Positions 1-7,148 of a stretch of 33,164 nt of DNA are shown one piece after another (the first letter of the stretch is position 1; the number at the start of each line of letters is the position of its first letter). Where the stretch lies: the NCBI GenBank assembly GCA_944384505.1, contig CALWTQ010000040.1, positions 1 through 33,164 of the forward strand. The letters run 5' to 3'. The position numbers were made by a program, and so were the translations under genes. Source of the DNA: an uncultured Mediterraneibacter sp. (GTDB lineage: Bacteria; Bacillota; Clostridia; Lachnospirales; Lachnospiraceae). The notes under the pieces were generated by a model. It was not told where the DNA came from, ran no database searches, and saw nothing but the letters and a program-made list of their open reading frames with translations.

Positions 1-524
1 CCAAAGTCACATCTCCCGGCTGTCCCCTTCCCCAGAAAGTATGCTCAAACCATCCGCTCCGCTTCCTGCGTATTTCCAAACAGAAGTGTTATTGCCCTAA
101 ACAGGCCGTAAAGCGCGAATTGGCGCGGCTTGTGGACTTTCAGCTGCGAAAGTCTTCCGGCCGCGCCTGCTTTTCGTAGAAGCTATACATTCATTAACTC
201 CCGGCTTGAAGAAGCCCAGAAAACAGCCCCATTTCGAGAGAAATTCTGCGGGGATGGAGGATGGCGACGGGCGCCTTCGTAAGGGGATTAGTGAATCTTG
301 AAGTTGCGGTTACGGATGTTGGGGCAGCCGGGGAGGCTTGTCTGAGTGAAACGAGTTCCTCCCCGGCTGCCCCTGCTTTTAATCCGTGGCCGGAACTTCT
401 TAGATTCCCTTATCCCCTGGAGCGAAGCCCGGAGTCATCCTCCATCTCCCGCAGAATACGTTTTTGAAATAGTTGCTGTTTTCGGACGTTTTGCATCCAG
501 GCGTTAGTGAACGAAATAGCTGAT
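1..524 (-). repeat. Structured intergenic repeat, copy A (reverse, cut by window start)
   Basis: This is a member of a seven-copy family, read on the minus strand. The left terminal repeat is at 503-524. Hairpin I spans about 245-455, closed by TCTGCGGGGATGGAGGA on one side and its complement, with one extra base, on the other. Its distal arms differ from every other copy here: a GGGGCAGCCGGGGAGG type stem (in the element's sense) is matched by a complementary arm, while the intermediate stem is partly mismatched. Hairpin II lies around 130-165, and the beginning of domain III (the AAACCATCCGCTCCGC arm) is at the window start. The remainder lies outside the window, so full length and presence of hairpin IIIb cannot be judged; the motif at 1-30 also occurs in copy C beside its hairpin IIIb. 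No gene is seen in it. Confidence 0.9.
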
Positions 525-555
525 GTACTGATGTGGGAAAAGTCTGTGTCTCAGG

Positions 556-585
556 TTGTCACTGCCTGGTAAAATGATGTATAAT
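556..585 (+). promoter_or_regulatory. Sigma-A type promoter for the PHP-domain gene
   Basis: TTGTCA (556-561) and TATAAT (580-585) are separated by 18 bases and lie about 60 bases before the start codon at 644. The match is good by eye only; it sits between the end of repeat copy A and the gene. Confidence 0.6.
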
Positions 586-643
586 AATTGATAGACAAGG
601 CAAGGTTTGTTATATGGAACAAAGCAAAAAAAGGAGGGTGTGT

Positions 644-1459
644 ATGAAGATTGATATGCACTGTCACGTCAAGGAAGGTTCTATTGACAGCAAGGTGGGA
701 CTGGATGAGTATATAACGATCCTGAAGAAACATGGATTTCAGGGTATGGTTATCACAGACCATGATAATTATAATGGATACCGGTATTGGAAGGAGCACA
801 TAAAAGGAAAGAAGCATACGGACTTTGTTGTGCTCAAAGGGATTGAATATGATACCCGGGATGCGGGGCATATTCTTGTGATTATGCCTGAGGGGGTAAA
901 GATGCGGCTTCTGGAGATGAGGGGGATGCCCCTGGCTCTCCTGATCGATCTGGTGCATCGGAACGGCGGTGTGCTTGGGCCGGCTCATCCGTGCGGAGAG
1001 AAATACATGAGCTTCACTAATGCAAGGAGATTTTACCAGTCTCCGGAGATTGTAAAGCGGTTTGACTTCGTGGAGGCGTTCAACAGCTGCGAATCTACGG
1101 ATTCCAATGAAGGCGCAGCAAAGCTGGCCAGGAAGTATGGAAAGGTGATAACCGGCGGCAGTGATTCTCATAAGCCGGACTGCGTGGGGCGCGGCTATAC
1201 GATTCTGCCGGAACCAGTAACCTGTGAAACAGAACTGATTTCATTGATTCATAAGAAGGCCGCGCTGAAGGCCGGCGGAGTGCTCTATGAAAAGACTACA
1301 AAAGAGAAGATCGGCAAGATCAATAAGCTGTTGGTATATTCTTTCTGGATATATAATAAAAGCGGGGAACTTGTAAAACGCAGGGGAAGAAATAAGAAGA
1401 TGGTCGAAGAGCATCCATTTGATCCCATCGATCCTGTGGAGCTGTATTATCATTCATGA
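644..1459 (+). CDS. PHP-domain metal-dependent phosphoesterase
   Basis: A 271-residue protein of the PHP (polymerase and histidinol phosphatase) superfamily, whose members hydrolyse phosphoesters at a cluster of two or three metal ions. Visible metal-ligand motifs are DMHCHV (residues 4-9), TDHDN (about 38-42), a conserved Glu and His in KGIEYD and AGHILVI, GPAHPCG in the middle, and GGSDSHKPDCVGRGY near residue 180. The substrate cannot be read from sequence; related stand-alone PHP proteins act on nucleotides or small phosphoesters. The start at 644 is preferred because AAGGAGGG lies directly upstream; an in-frame ATG at 614 lacks a ribosome site and would add ten residues. The gene stands alone between repeat copies A and B and has its own promoter. 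The last 50 or so residues are basic and not recognised. Confidence 0.85.
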   Translation: MKIDMHCHVKEGSIDSKVGLDEYITILKKHGFQGMVITDHDNYNGYRYWKEHIKGKKHTDFVVLKGIEYDTRDAGHILVIMPEGVKMRLLEMRGMPLALLIDLVHRNGGVLGPAHPCGEKYMSFTNARRFYQSPEIVKRFDFVEAFNSCESTDSNEGAAKLARKYGKVITGGSDSHKPDCVGRGYTILPEPVTCETELISLIHKKAALKAGGVLYEKTTKEKIGKINKLLVYSFWIYNKSGELVKRRGRNKKMVEEHPFDPIDPVELYYHS

Positions 1460-1502
1460 AATGAGTTGGGAAATGCTTTCGGGGAAAGGAAAGTTCAGTC
1501 TA

Positions 1503-2103
1503 ACAGCTATAAAGTTCACTAACACCCTGCTGCAAAACGGCCGAAAACAGAGTCGATTCCTAAGACGTATTCTGCGGGGATGGAGGACGGCTCCGGGCTT
1601 CGCTCCAGGGGATAAGGGAAACTAAAAGCTGCGGCGACAGACTAAATGCAAGGACTGACGGTGGACAATTCGCATTCGCTCAGACAATTCCACCGTCAGC
1701 CCTAACGTCTGCCGCCGCATCTTTAACTTTCCCTAATCCCCTTCCGAAGGCGCCCGTCGCCATCCTCCATCCCCGCAGAATCTTTCTCGAAATGGGGCTG
1801 TTTTCTGGGCTTTTTCAAGCCGGGAGTCAGTGAATATATAGCTGCTACGAGAAGCGGGCGCGGCTGGAAAGCCTTCGCAGCCGAAAGGCTACAAGCCGCG
1901 CCAATTCGTGCTTTACAGCTCATTTGGGGCAGTAACATTCCGATAGGGAATGCGCAGGAAGCGGAGCGGATGGTTTGAGTATACTTTCTGAGGAAGGGAA
2001 CATCGCACGGCTGTCCCCTTTCACAGAATACGTATCTCAAACCATTCGCTCCGCTTCCGGACGTGAGTCACAGGAATTGTTAGTGCGCTAAATAGCTGAA
2101 CTG
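1503..2103 (+). repeat. Structured intergenic repeat, copy B (complete, no hairpin IIIb)
   Basis: A complete copy in forward orientation. The left terminal repeat starts near 1504 and its inverted partner ends near 2103. Hairpin I: TCTGCGGGGATGGAGGA (1571-1587) pairs perfectly with 1763-1779; 1607-1621 pairs with 1728-1742 (one mismatch); 1631-1642 pairs with 1707-1718 (one mismatch); 1652-1665 pairs with 1689-1702 (one mismatch); the loop is 1666-1688. Hairpin II is at about 1857-1902 with GGCGCGGCT/AGCCGCGCC at its base. Domain III is closed by a 23-bp stem, 1957-1979 with 2036-2058 (one G-T pair). The extra hairpin IIIb of copies C and E is absent. Open reading frames crossing it are not credible genes. 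Confidence 0.92.
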
Positions 2104-2198
2104 TATTTGAGGAAGGTGAAAAGTGATCGTAGTCTCCTGACAATCAGTTGAAAATATGTTAAACTTCTCTTTGCGGGAATATACAGGAGGAAAAGACA

Positions 2199-3038
2199 GT
2201 GGAGGCATATACGAGTTTTGCGTCAGTATATGATACGTTTATGGATAATGTCCCCTATGAAGAGTGGGGCAGATATATACATGAGCTGTTGTGCAGGTTC
2301 GGGGTAAAAGAAGGTATTGTTCTGGACCTGGGATGCGGCACGGGCTCGATGACGGAGATGCTGGCGGGTTTCGGATATGATATGATTGGTGTGGACAATT
2401 CCGAGGACATGCTGGAGATTGCGATGGAGAAGCGTATGGAATCCGGGCATGATATTCTGTATCTGCTCCAGGATATGAGGGAGTTTGAACTGTACGGAAC
2501 CGTGCGGGCTGTGGTGAGTGTGTGCGATTCGGTGAATTATATCACAGATCCGGAAGAACTGAAAGAAGTGTTTCGTCTGGTGAATAATTACCTGGATCCG
2601 GGCGGGATCTTTTTGTTTGATTTTAATACAGAGTACAAATACAGAGAGGTGCTTGCGGACAATACGTTTGCAGAGGACCGGGGAGAGTGCAGTTTTATTT
2701 GGGACAACTATTATTATGAAGATGAAAAGATCAATGAGTATGACCTGACACTTTTTATCTGTGAGACTGCGAAAAAGGGTATGGCATCCGAAAGTACGGA
2801 GTCTGACGCGGAATCTGACGCAGATCCTGAGGAAGATTGTGGAGGCGGACAGTTGTGCAGGAAGTACAGGGAGACTCATTACCAGAGAGGCTATACGCTG
2901 GATGAGATGAAGGAACTTTTGCGGGAGGCCGGCCTTGTCTTTCTGGAAGCACATGACATGGACATAAAAGAGGAAGCCTGCGGGACAAGTGAGAGAATCT
3001 GTGTGATCGCCCGGGAATGTGGAAAGCAGAAAGAATAA
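2199..3038 (+). CDS. Class I SAM-dependent methyltransferase
   Basis: A 279-residue class I methyltransferase. Motif I VLDLGCGTGS is at residues 41-50, and the acidic residue that holds the SAM ribose is in GVDNSEDM (64-71). The central region resembles the small-molecule methyltransferase group (Methyltransf_25/11 type); the acceptor substrate is unknown. The start is GTG at 2199, with AGGAGG at 2185-2190 and suitable spacing. An acidic, low-complexity stretch rich in Ser, Asp and Glu at about residues 195-215 interrupts the C-terminal half and is probably a flexible surface loop. The gene follows repeat copy B by about 95 bases and precedes hslO by about 100 bases, so co-transcription with hslO is possible but not shown. 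Confidence 0.85.
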   Translation: MEAYTSFASVYDTFMDNVPYEEWGRYIHELLCRFGVKEGIVLDLGCGTGSMTEMLAGFGYDMIGVDNSEDMLEIAMEKRMESGHDILYLLQDMREFELYGTVRAVVSVCDSVNYITDPEELKEVFRLVNNYLDPGGIFLFDFNTEYKYREVLADNTFAEDRGECSFIWDNYYYEDEKINEYDLTLFICETAKKGMASESTESDAESDADPEEDCGGGQLCRKYRETHYQRGYTLDEMKELLREAGLVFLEAHDMDIKEEACGTSERICVIARECGKQKE

Positions 3039-3141
3039 TGCGGGTTTATATTATTGTGAAGAAATTATAGCAGTTTGGTCTGTTTATTCTTGAAGGCTGA
3101 ACTGTTGCGGAAAATCAATATGTAAGGAGAAAAGAGATAAA

Positions 3142-4017
3142 ATGAAGGATTATATAGTTAGGGCAGCGGCAGCAGGCGCGCAGATCCGCGCATTTGCTTC
3201 GGTGACTACAGAACTTGTAGAGGAGGCCAGAAGGAGGCACGAGACGAGTCCGGTGGCTACGGCGGCGCTGGGGCGTCTTATGACCGGCGCTGTAATGATG
3301 GGGAGCATGATGAAAAACCCAACGGATATGCTGACGATCCAGATCAAATGTTCCGGGCCGATCGGAGGATTAACCGTGACTGCGGACAGCCAGGGAAACG
3401 TCAAAGGGTATGTATATGAGCCGGGCGTTATGCTGCCGCCGAAGAATGGGAAACTGGATGTGGGCGGAGCCTTAGGACAGGGCGTGATGACAGTGATCAA
3501 GGACATGGGCTTAAAAGAGCCTTATTCCGGTCAGACCATCCTTCAGACCGGAGAGATCGCAGAGGATCTGACTTATTATTTTGCTACGTCGGAGCAGGTC
3601 CCTTCATCTGTAGGTCTTGGGGTTCTCATGGAGAAGAATAATACGGTGCGGTGCGCCGGAGGCTTTATCGTTCAGGTGATGCCGTTTATTGAGGATGACG
3701 TGCTCAGCCGGCTGGAGCAGAACATCCAGAATATCCAGTCTGTGACTTCTATGCTGGATAACGGGCATACCCCGGAGGAGATGCTTTCTCAGGTTCTTGA
3801 AGGACTTGATCTGGAGATCACGGATACGATGCCGGCACGGTTTTCCTGCAATTGTTCAAAAGAAAGGATCGAAAAGGCAATTATCAGCATTGGAAAGAAA
3901 GAGATTCAGTCTATGATTGATGAAGGAAAAGAGATCGAGGTAAAATGTCACTTCTGCAACACAGCATATAAGTATTCGGTGGACGAGCTTAAAGAACTGC
4001 TGAAGAAGAGCAGATAG
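3142..4017 (+). CDS. hslO: Hsp33 redox-regulated holdase chaperone
   Basis: A 291-residue Hsp33, the usual family length. Hsp33 is a cytosolic chaperone that is inactive while its C-terminal cysteines bind zinc and becomes an ATP-independent holdase when oxidised. The four zinc cysteines are visible: CNC at residues 236 and 238 and CHFC at 269 and 272. The N-terminal region DYIVRAAAAGAQIRAFA and the GGLTV and GKLDVGGALGQG segments are typical. AAGGAG lies before the ATG. nadE starts 29 bases after its stop, so these two are likely one transcript; no promoter was clearly seen in the 103-base gap upstream. Confidence 0.95.
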   Translation: MKDYIVRAAAAGAQIRAFASVTTELVEEARRRHETSPVATAALGRLMTGAVMMGSMMKNPTDMLTIQIKCSGPIGGLTVTADSQGNVKGYVYEPGVMLPPKNGKLDVGGALGQGVMTVIKDMGLKEPYSGQTILQTGEIAEDLTYYFATSEQVPSSVGLGVLMEKNNTVRCAGGFIVQVMPFIEDDVLSRLEQNIQNIQSVTSMLDNGHTPEEMLSQVLEGLDLEITDTMPARFSCNCSKERIEKAIISIGKKEIQSMIDEGKEIEVKCHFCNTAYKYSVDELKELLKKSR

Positions 4018-4046
4018 CCTGAACAGGGAAAGGAGAGGAGCTTAAG

Positions 4047-5975
4047 ATGAGACATGGATTTGTGAAAGTGGCCGCCGCGACTCCGGATATCCGGGTTGCA
4101 GATGTGGATTTTAATACAGAAAAAATATGCGCTGCGATACAGGAAGCGTGGGACAACAGGGCGAAAATTATCGCGTTTCCCGAATTGTGTATTACAGGGT
4201 ATACCTGCGGGGATCTTTTTACCCAGGATGTGCTCTTGAAAGCTGCAAAAGAAGCGGTTTTAAAAATTGCGGAATATACAGCGGATAAGGATGTCCTTGT
4301 CTTTGTGGGAACTCCCCTTTCTGTGGGCGGAAAGCTCTATAATACGGCAGCGGCGCTCAACCGTGGGAAAGTGATCGGGTTCACAACGAAGACATTTCTT
4401 CCTAATTATGCGGAGTTTTACGAGATGAGGCAGTTTACACCGGGACCGGACCAGGCTGGTTATATTCTCTTTGAAGGGGAGAAAATGCCGTTTGGCCCAT
4501 GTCTTTTGTTCCGAGATACGCAGATGGATGATCTGATTGTGTCGGCGGAGATCTGTGAGGATGTATGGTCTCCTGTTCCGCCCAGTATTCGTGCCGCGGT
4601 AAATGGAGCGACTGTGATTGTAAACTGTTCGGCCAGCGATGAGACGATCGGAAAGGATTCGTACAGAAGAGAGCTGATCTCGGGGCAGTCTGCGCGGCTG
4701 ATCGCAGGATATATATATGCAAATGCAGGTGAGGGTGAGTCTACCACAGACGTGGTGTTCGGCGGACATAATATTATCGCGGAAAACGGAGCAATTTTGA
4801 ATCAGGCAAAGAGATATGCAAATGAGATCATTTATTCTGAATTCGACGTCCAGAGAATCGTCAGTGAGCGCAGGAAGAATACTACGTTCCAGACGCTTAC
4901 GGAGAGCAGCCTGATCCAGATTCCATTCACTCTGGAAAATGGAGAGACAGCTCTGACGAGAAATTTTCCGAGACGTCCGTTTGTTCCGTCTGATGAGCGG
5001 AAACGTGCTCAGAGATGTGAAGAAATCCTGACGATTCAGGCCATGGGGCTTAAGAAACGACTGGCACATACACATGCGAAAACAGCGGTTGTCGGAATCT
5101 CCGGCGGGCTGGACTCCACGCTGGCGCTTCTGGTGACTGTCCGGGCGTTTGAAATGCTGGGCCGGGACAAAAAAGACATTATCGCGGTGACGATGCCCTG
5201 CTTTGGCACAACAGACCGGACGTATAACAATGCATGCGAGATGACGAAAAAGACAGGGGCCACACTGAAAGAGGTTCCCATAGCGGACGCGGTGAATATT
5301 CATTTCCGGGATATCGGGCAGGATCCGGAAAACCACGATGTGACATATGAGAACTCCCAGGCAAGAGAAAGGACGCAGGTGCTTATGGACATCGCCAACC
5401 GGACCGGCGGTATGGTGATCGGCACAGGCGATATGTCAGAGCTTGCCCTCGGATGGGCGACCTATAACGGGGATCATATGTCCATGTACGGAGTCAATGC
5501 TTCCGTGCCAAAGACGCTGGTGCGCCACCTTGTGAAATACGCGGCGGACGAGACAAAAGATGAGGAACTGAAAAAAGTGCTTTACGATGTGCTTGATACT
5601 CCGGTGAGCCCGGAGCTGCTTCCGCCCAAGGACGGAGATATCGCGCAGAAAACAGAGGATCTGGTGGGACCGTATGAACTGCATGACTTCTTCCTTTACT
5701 ATATGCTCCGGTTCGGCTATGAACCGGCAAAGATCTTTCGGCTTGCCAGAAGAGCATTCGAGGGAGAGTATGAGGATGATGTGATCCTAAAGTGGCTGAA
5801 GACGTTCTGCAGACGTTTCTTCTCCCAGCAGTTTAAGCGTTCCTGCCTGCCTGACGGACCGAAAGTGGGAACCGTTGCGCTGTCCCCGCGGGGAGACTGG
5901 AGAATGCCAAGTGACGCGTGCGTGGCTGTGTGGATGAAAGAATTAGAAGAAATAGAAACGCAAGAGGAGGCTTAA
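4047..5975 (+). CDS. nadE: Glutamine-dependent NAD+ synthetase
   Basis: A 642-residue two-domain enzyme that makes NAD+ from nicotinate adenine dinucleotide, ATP and glutamine, the last step of NAD biosynthesis. The N-terminal nitrilase-fold glutaminase domain shows the catalytic triad Glu46 (FPELCITGY), Lys115 (near TKTFLPN) and Cys170 (SAEICEDVW). The C-terminal synthetase domain has the PP-loop SGGLDS at about 352-357, and GTGDMSELALGWATYNGD further on. The length matches the long glutamine-using form rather than the short ammonia-dependent form. The ribosome site AAAGGAGAGG precedes the ATG. The next gene begins 6 bases after the stop, so co-transcription is very likely. A possible NMN adenylyltransferase is encoded separately at 15792. 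Confidence 0.95.
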   Translation: MRHGFVKVAAATPDIRVADVDFNTEKICAAIQEAWDNRAKIIAFPELCITGYTCGDLFTQDVLLKAAKEAVLKIAEYTADKDVLVFVGTPLSVGGKLYNTAAALNRGKVIGFTTKTFLPNYAEFYEMRQFTPGPDQAGYILFEGEKMPFGPCLLFRDTQMDDLIVSAEICEDVWSPVPPSIRAAVNGATVIVNCSASDETIGKDSYRRELISGQSARLIAGYIYANAGEGESTTDVVFGGHNIIAENGAILNQAKRYANEIIYSEFDVQRIVSERRKNTTFQTLTESSLIQIPFTLENGETALTRNFPRRPFVPSDERKRAQRCEEILTIQAMGLKKRLAHTHAKTAVVGISGGLDSTLALLVTVRAFEMLGRDKKDIIAVTMPCFGTTDRTYNNACEMTKKTGATLKEVPIADAVNIHFRDIGQDPENHDVTYENSQARERTQVLMDIANRTGGMVIGTGDMSELALGWATYNGDHMSMYGVNASVPKTLVRHLVKYAADETKDEELKKVLYDVLDTPVSPELLPPKDGDIAQKTEDLVGPYELHDFFLYYMLRFGYEPAKIFRLARRAFEGEYEDDVILKWLKTFCRRFFSQQFKRSCLPDGPKVGTVALSPRGDWRMPSDACVAVWMKELEEIETQEEA

Positions 5976-5981
5976 GAAATT

Positions 5982-7013
5982 ATGAAGCTTATTAAAACAG
6001 AGGATGCTGTGGGAAGTGTACTCTGTCATGATATCACTCAGATCATTCCCGGTGTGGTCAAGGGGCCGGTTTTCCGCAAGGGCCACATAGTGACTGAGGA
6101 AGATGTCCCTGTTCTTCTCTCGGTTGGAAAGGAACACCTTTATGTGTGGGAGAAACAGGAAGGAATGATGCATGAAAACGATGCGGCCGACGTGCTCCGC
6201 CAGGTATGCCAGGGGGAGCATATGAAAGCGTCAGAGGCGAAAGAAGGCAAGATTGAGCTGACAGCCGAGGAGGACGGACTTCTTAAGATAGACAGGGTAA
6301 AGCTGAATGAAGTCAACAGCATGGGGCAGATAGTGCTCGCGTCCCGTCACGGCAATTTTGCTGTGAAAGCGGGAGACAAAATCGTAGGAATGCGAGTTGT
6401 GCCTCTGGTTATCGAAGAGGAGAAAATGAACCGTATAAAGGAACTGTGCGGCGATGAACCGATCTTCAAGCTGCTTCCCTTCCAAAAGATGAAAGCCGGA
6501 ATCGTGACAACCGGAAGCGAGGTATACCGGGGAAGAATTGAGGATAAGTTTACTCCGGTTGTGGCAGAAAAGTTAAGAGAATGCGGTATGGAAGTGATGG
6601 GGAATGTCCTGTGTGACGACAATGCGGATATGGTGTCAGACGCGATCACGGGCTGGATCAAAAAAGGCGCGGATATGGTTGTCTGTACCGGAGGCATGAG
6701 CGTGGATCCGGACGACAGGACGCCCCTTGCGATCCGAAACGCCACAGATGAAGTGATTACTTATGGCGCTCCCGTGCTCCCGGGCGCGATGTTTATGCTG
6801 GCGTATAAAAAGCAGGAGAATGGAGCGGATATCCCGGTGATGGGACTCCCGGGGTGCGTGATGTACTCAAGGCGCACAATCTTTGACCTGGTGCTGCCGA
6901 GGATTGCGGCGGGGGAGAAACTCTGCGCAGAGGACTTTTACGTGCTGGGCGAGGGAGGAATGTGCCTGAACTGCGAAGTGTGCACATTCCCGAACTGTGG
7001 TTTTGGGAAATAA
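5982..7013 (+). CDS. MoeA-like molybdopterin-binding protein with Cys-rich tail
   Basis: A 343-residue protein with a MoCF-type molybdopterin-binding domain in its C-terminal half: GIVTTGSEVYRGRIEDKF (173-190) and the phosphate-loop region TGGMSVDPDD (236-245) are the family signature, and MGLPGCVMY follows. The N-terminal half resembles the MoeA-like proteins of Clostridia that accompany molybdenum hydroxylases, but no hydroxylase or other moa/moe gene is in this window. The extreme C terminus has four closely spaced cysteines, C328, C331, C334 and C339 (CxxCxxCxFPxCGFGK), which could hold a metal or Fe-S centre; this is inference. The gene is 6 bases after nadE and is closed by a strong terminator at 7028-7068. 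A molybdenum-cofactor insertion or sensing role is likely but not proven. Confidence 0.85.
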   Translation: MKLIKTEDAVGSVLCHDITQIIPGVVKGPVFRKGHIVTEEDVPVLLSVGKEHLYVWEKQEGMMHENDAADVLRQVCQGEHMKASEAKEGKIELTAEEDGLLKIDRVKLNEVNSMGQIVLASRHGNFAVKAGDKIVGMRVVPLVIEEEKMNRIKELCGDEPIFKLLPFQKMKAGIVTTGSEVYRGRIEDKFTPVVAEKLRECGMEVMGNVLCDDNADMVSDAITGWIKKGADMVVCTGGMSVDPDDRTPLAIRNATDEVITYGAPVLPGAMFMLAYKKQENGADIPVMGLPGCVMYSRRTIFDLVLPRIAAGEKLCAEDFYVLGEGGMCLNCEVCTFPNCGFGK

Positions 7014-7027
7014 GCTTGTGCACAGGA

Positions 7028-7068
7028 GAGGATATCATCATCCCGAAGAGGGAATGATATCCTTTTTT
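7028..7068 (+). terminator. Rho-independent terminator after the molybdopterin-binding gene
   Basis: GGATATCAT (7030-7038) pairs with ATGATATCC (7054-7062), with an inner TCCC/GGGA pairing, followed at once by six T. It lies 15 bases after the stop and separates this transcript from the subtilase gene. Confidence 0.9.
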
Positions 7069-7148
7069 GATTTACTGATGCCTGGCCATCGGCCTGTATG
7101 GTCTTTCCACTGTCCTCTGCGCATAGTATGATCCAGGGAGGTGGGCGT

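Noticed and set aside
551-1171. 206-residue minus-strand frame opposite the PHP gene
   Set aside because: It is the antisense shadow of a clear PHP-domain gene with conserved motifs.
1723-2040. Open reading frame on the minus strand inside repeat copy B
   Set aside because: It lies wholly within a palindromic repeat, has no ribosome site and no family resemblance; similar frames appear in other copies only because the sequence is repeated.
1503-2103. Copies of the repeat as classic insertion sequences
   Set aside because: No transposase or fragment of one is encoded in any copy, and no clear target-site duplication could be seen at the ends of B, C or F.
4260-5336. 358-residue minus-strand frame opposite nadE
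   Set aside because: It is long but antisense to a gene with an intact catalytic triad and PP-loop; its peptide resembles no family.
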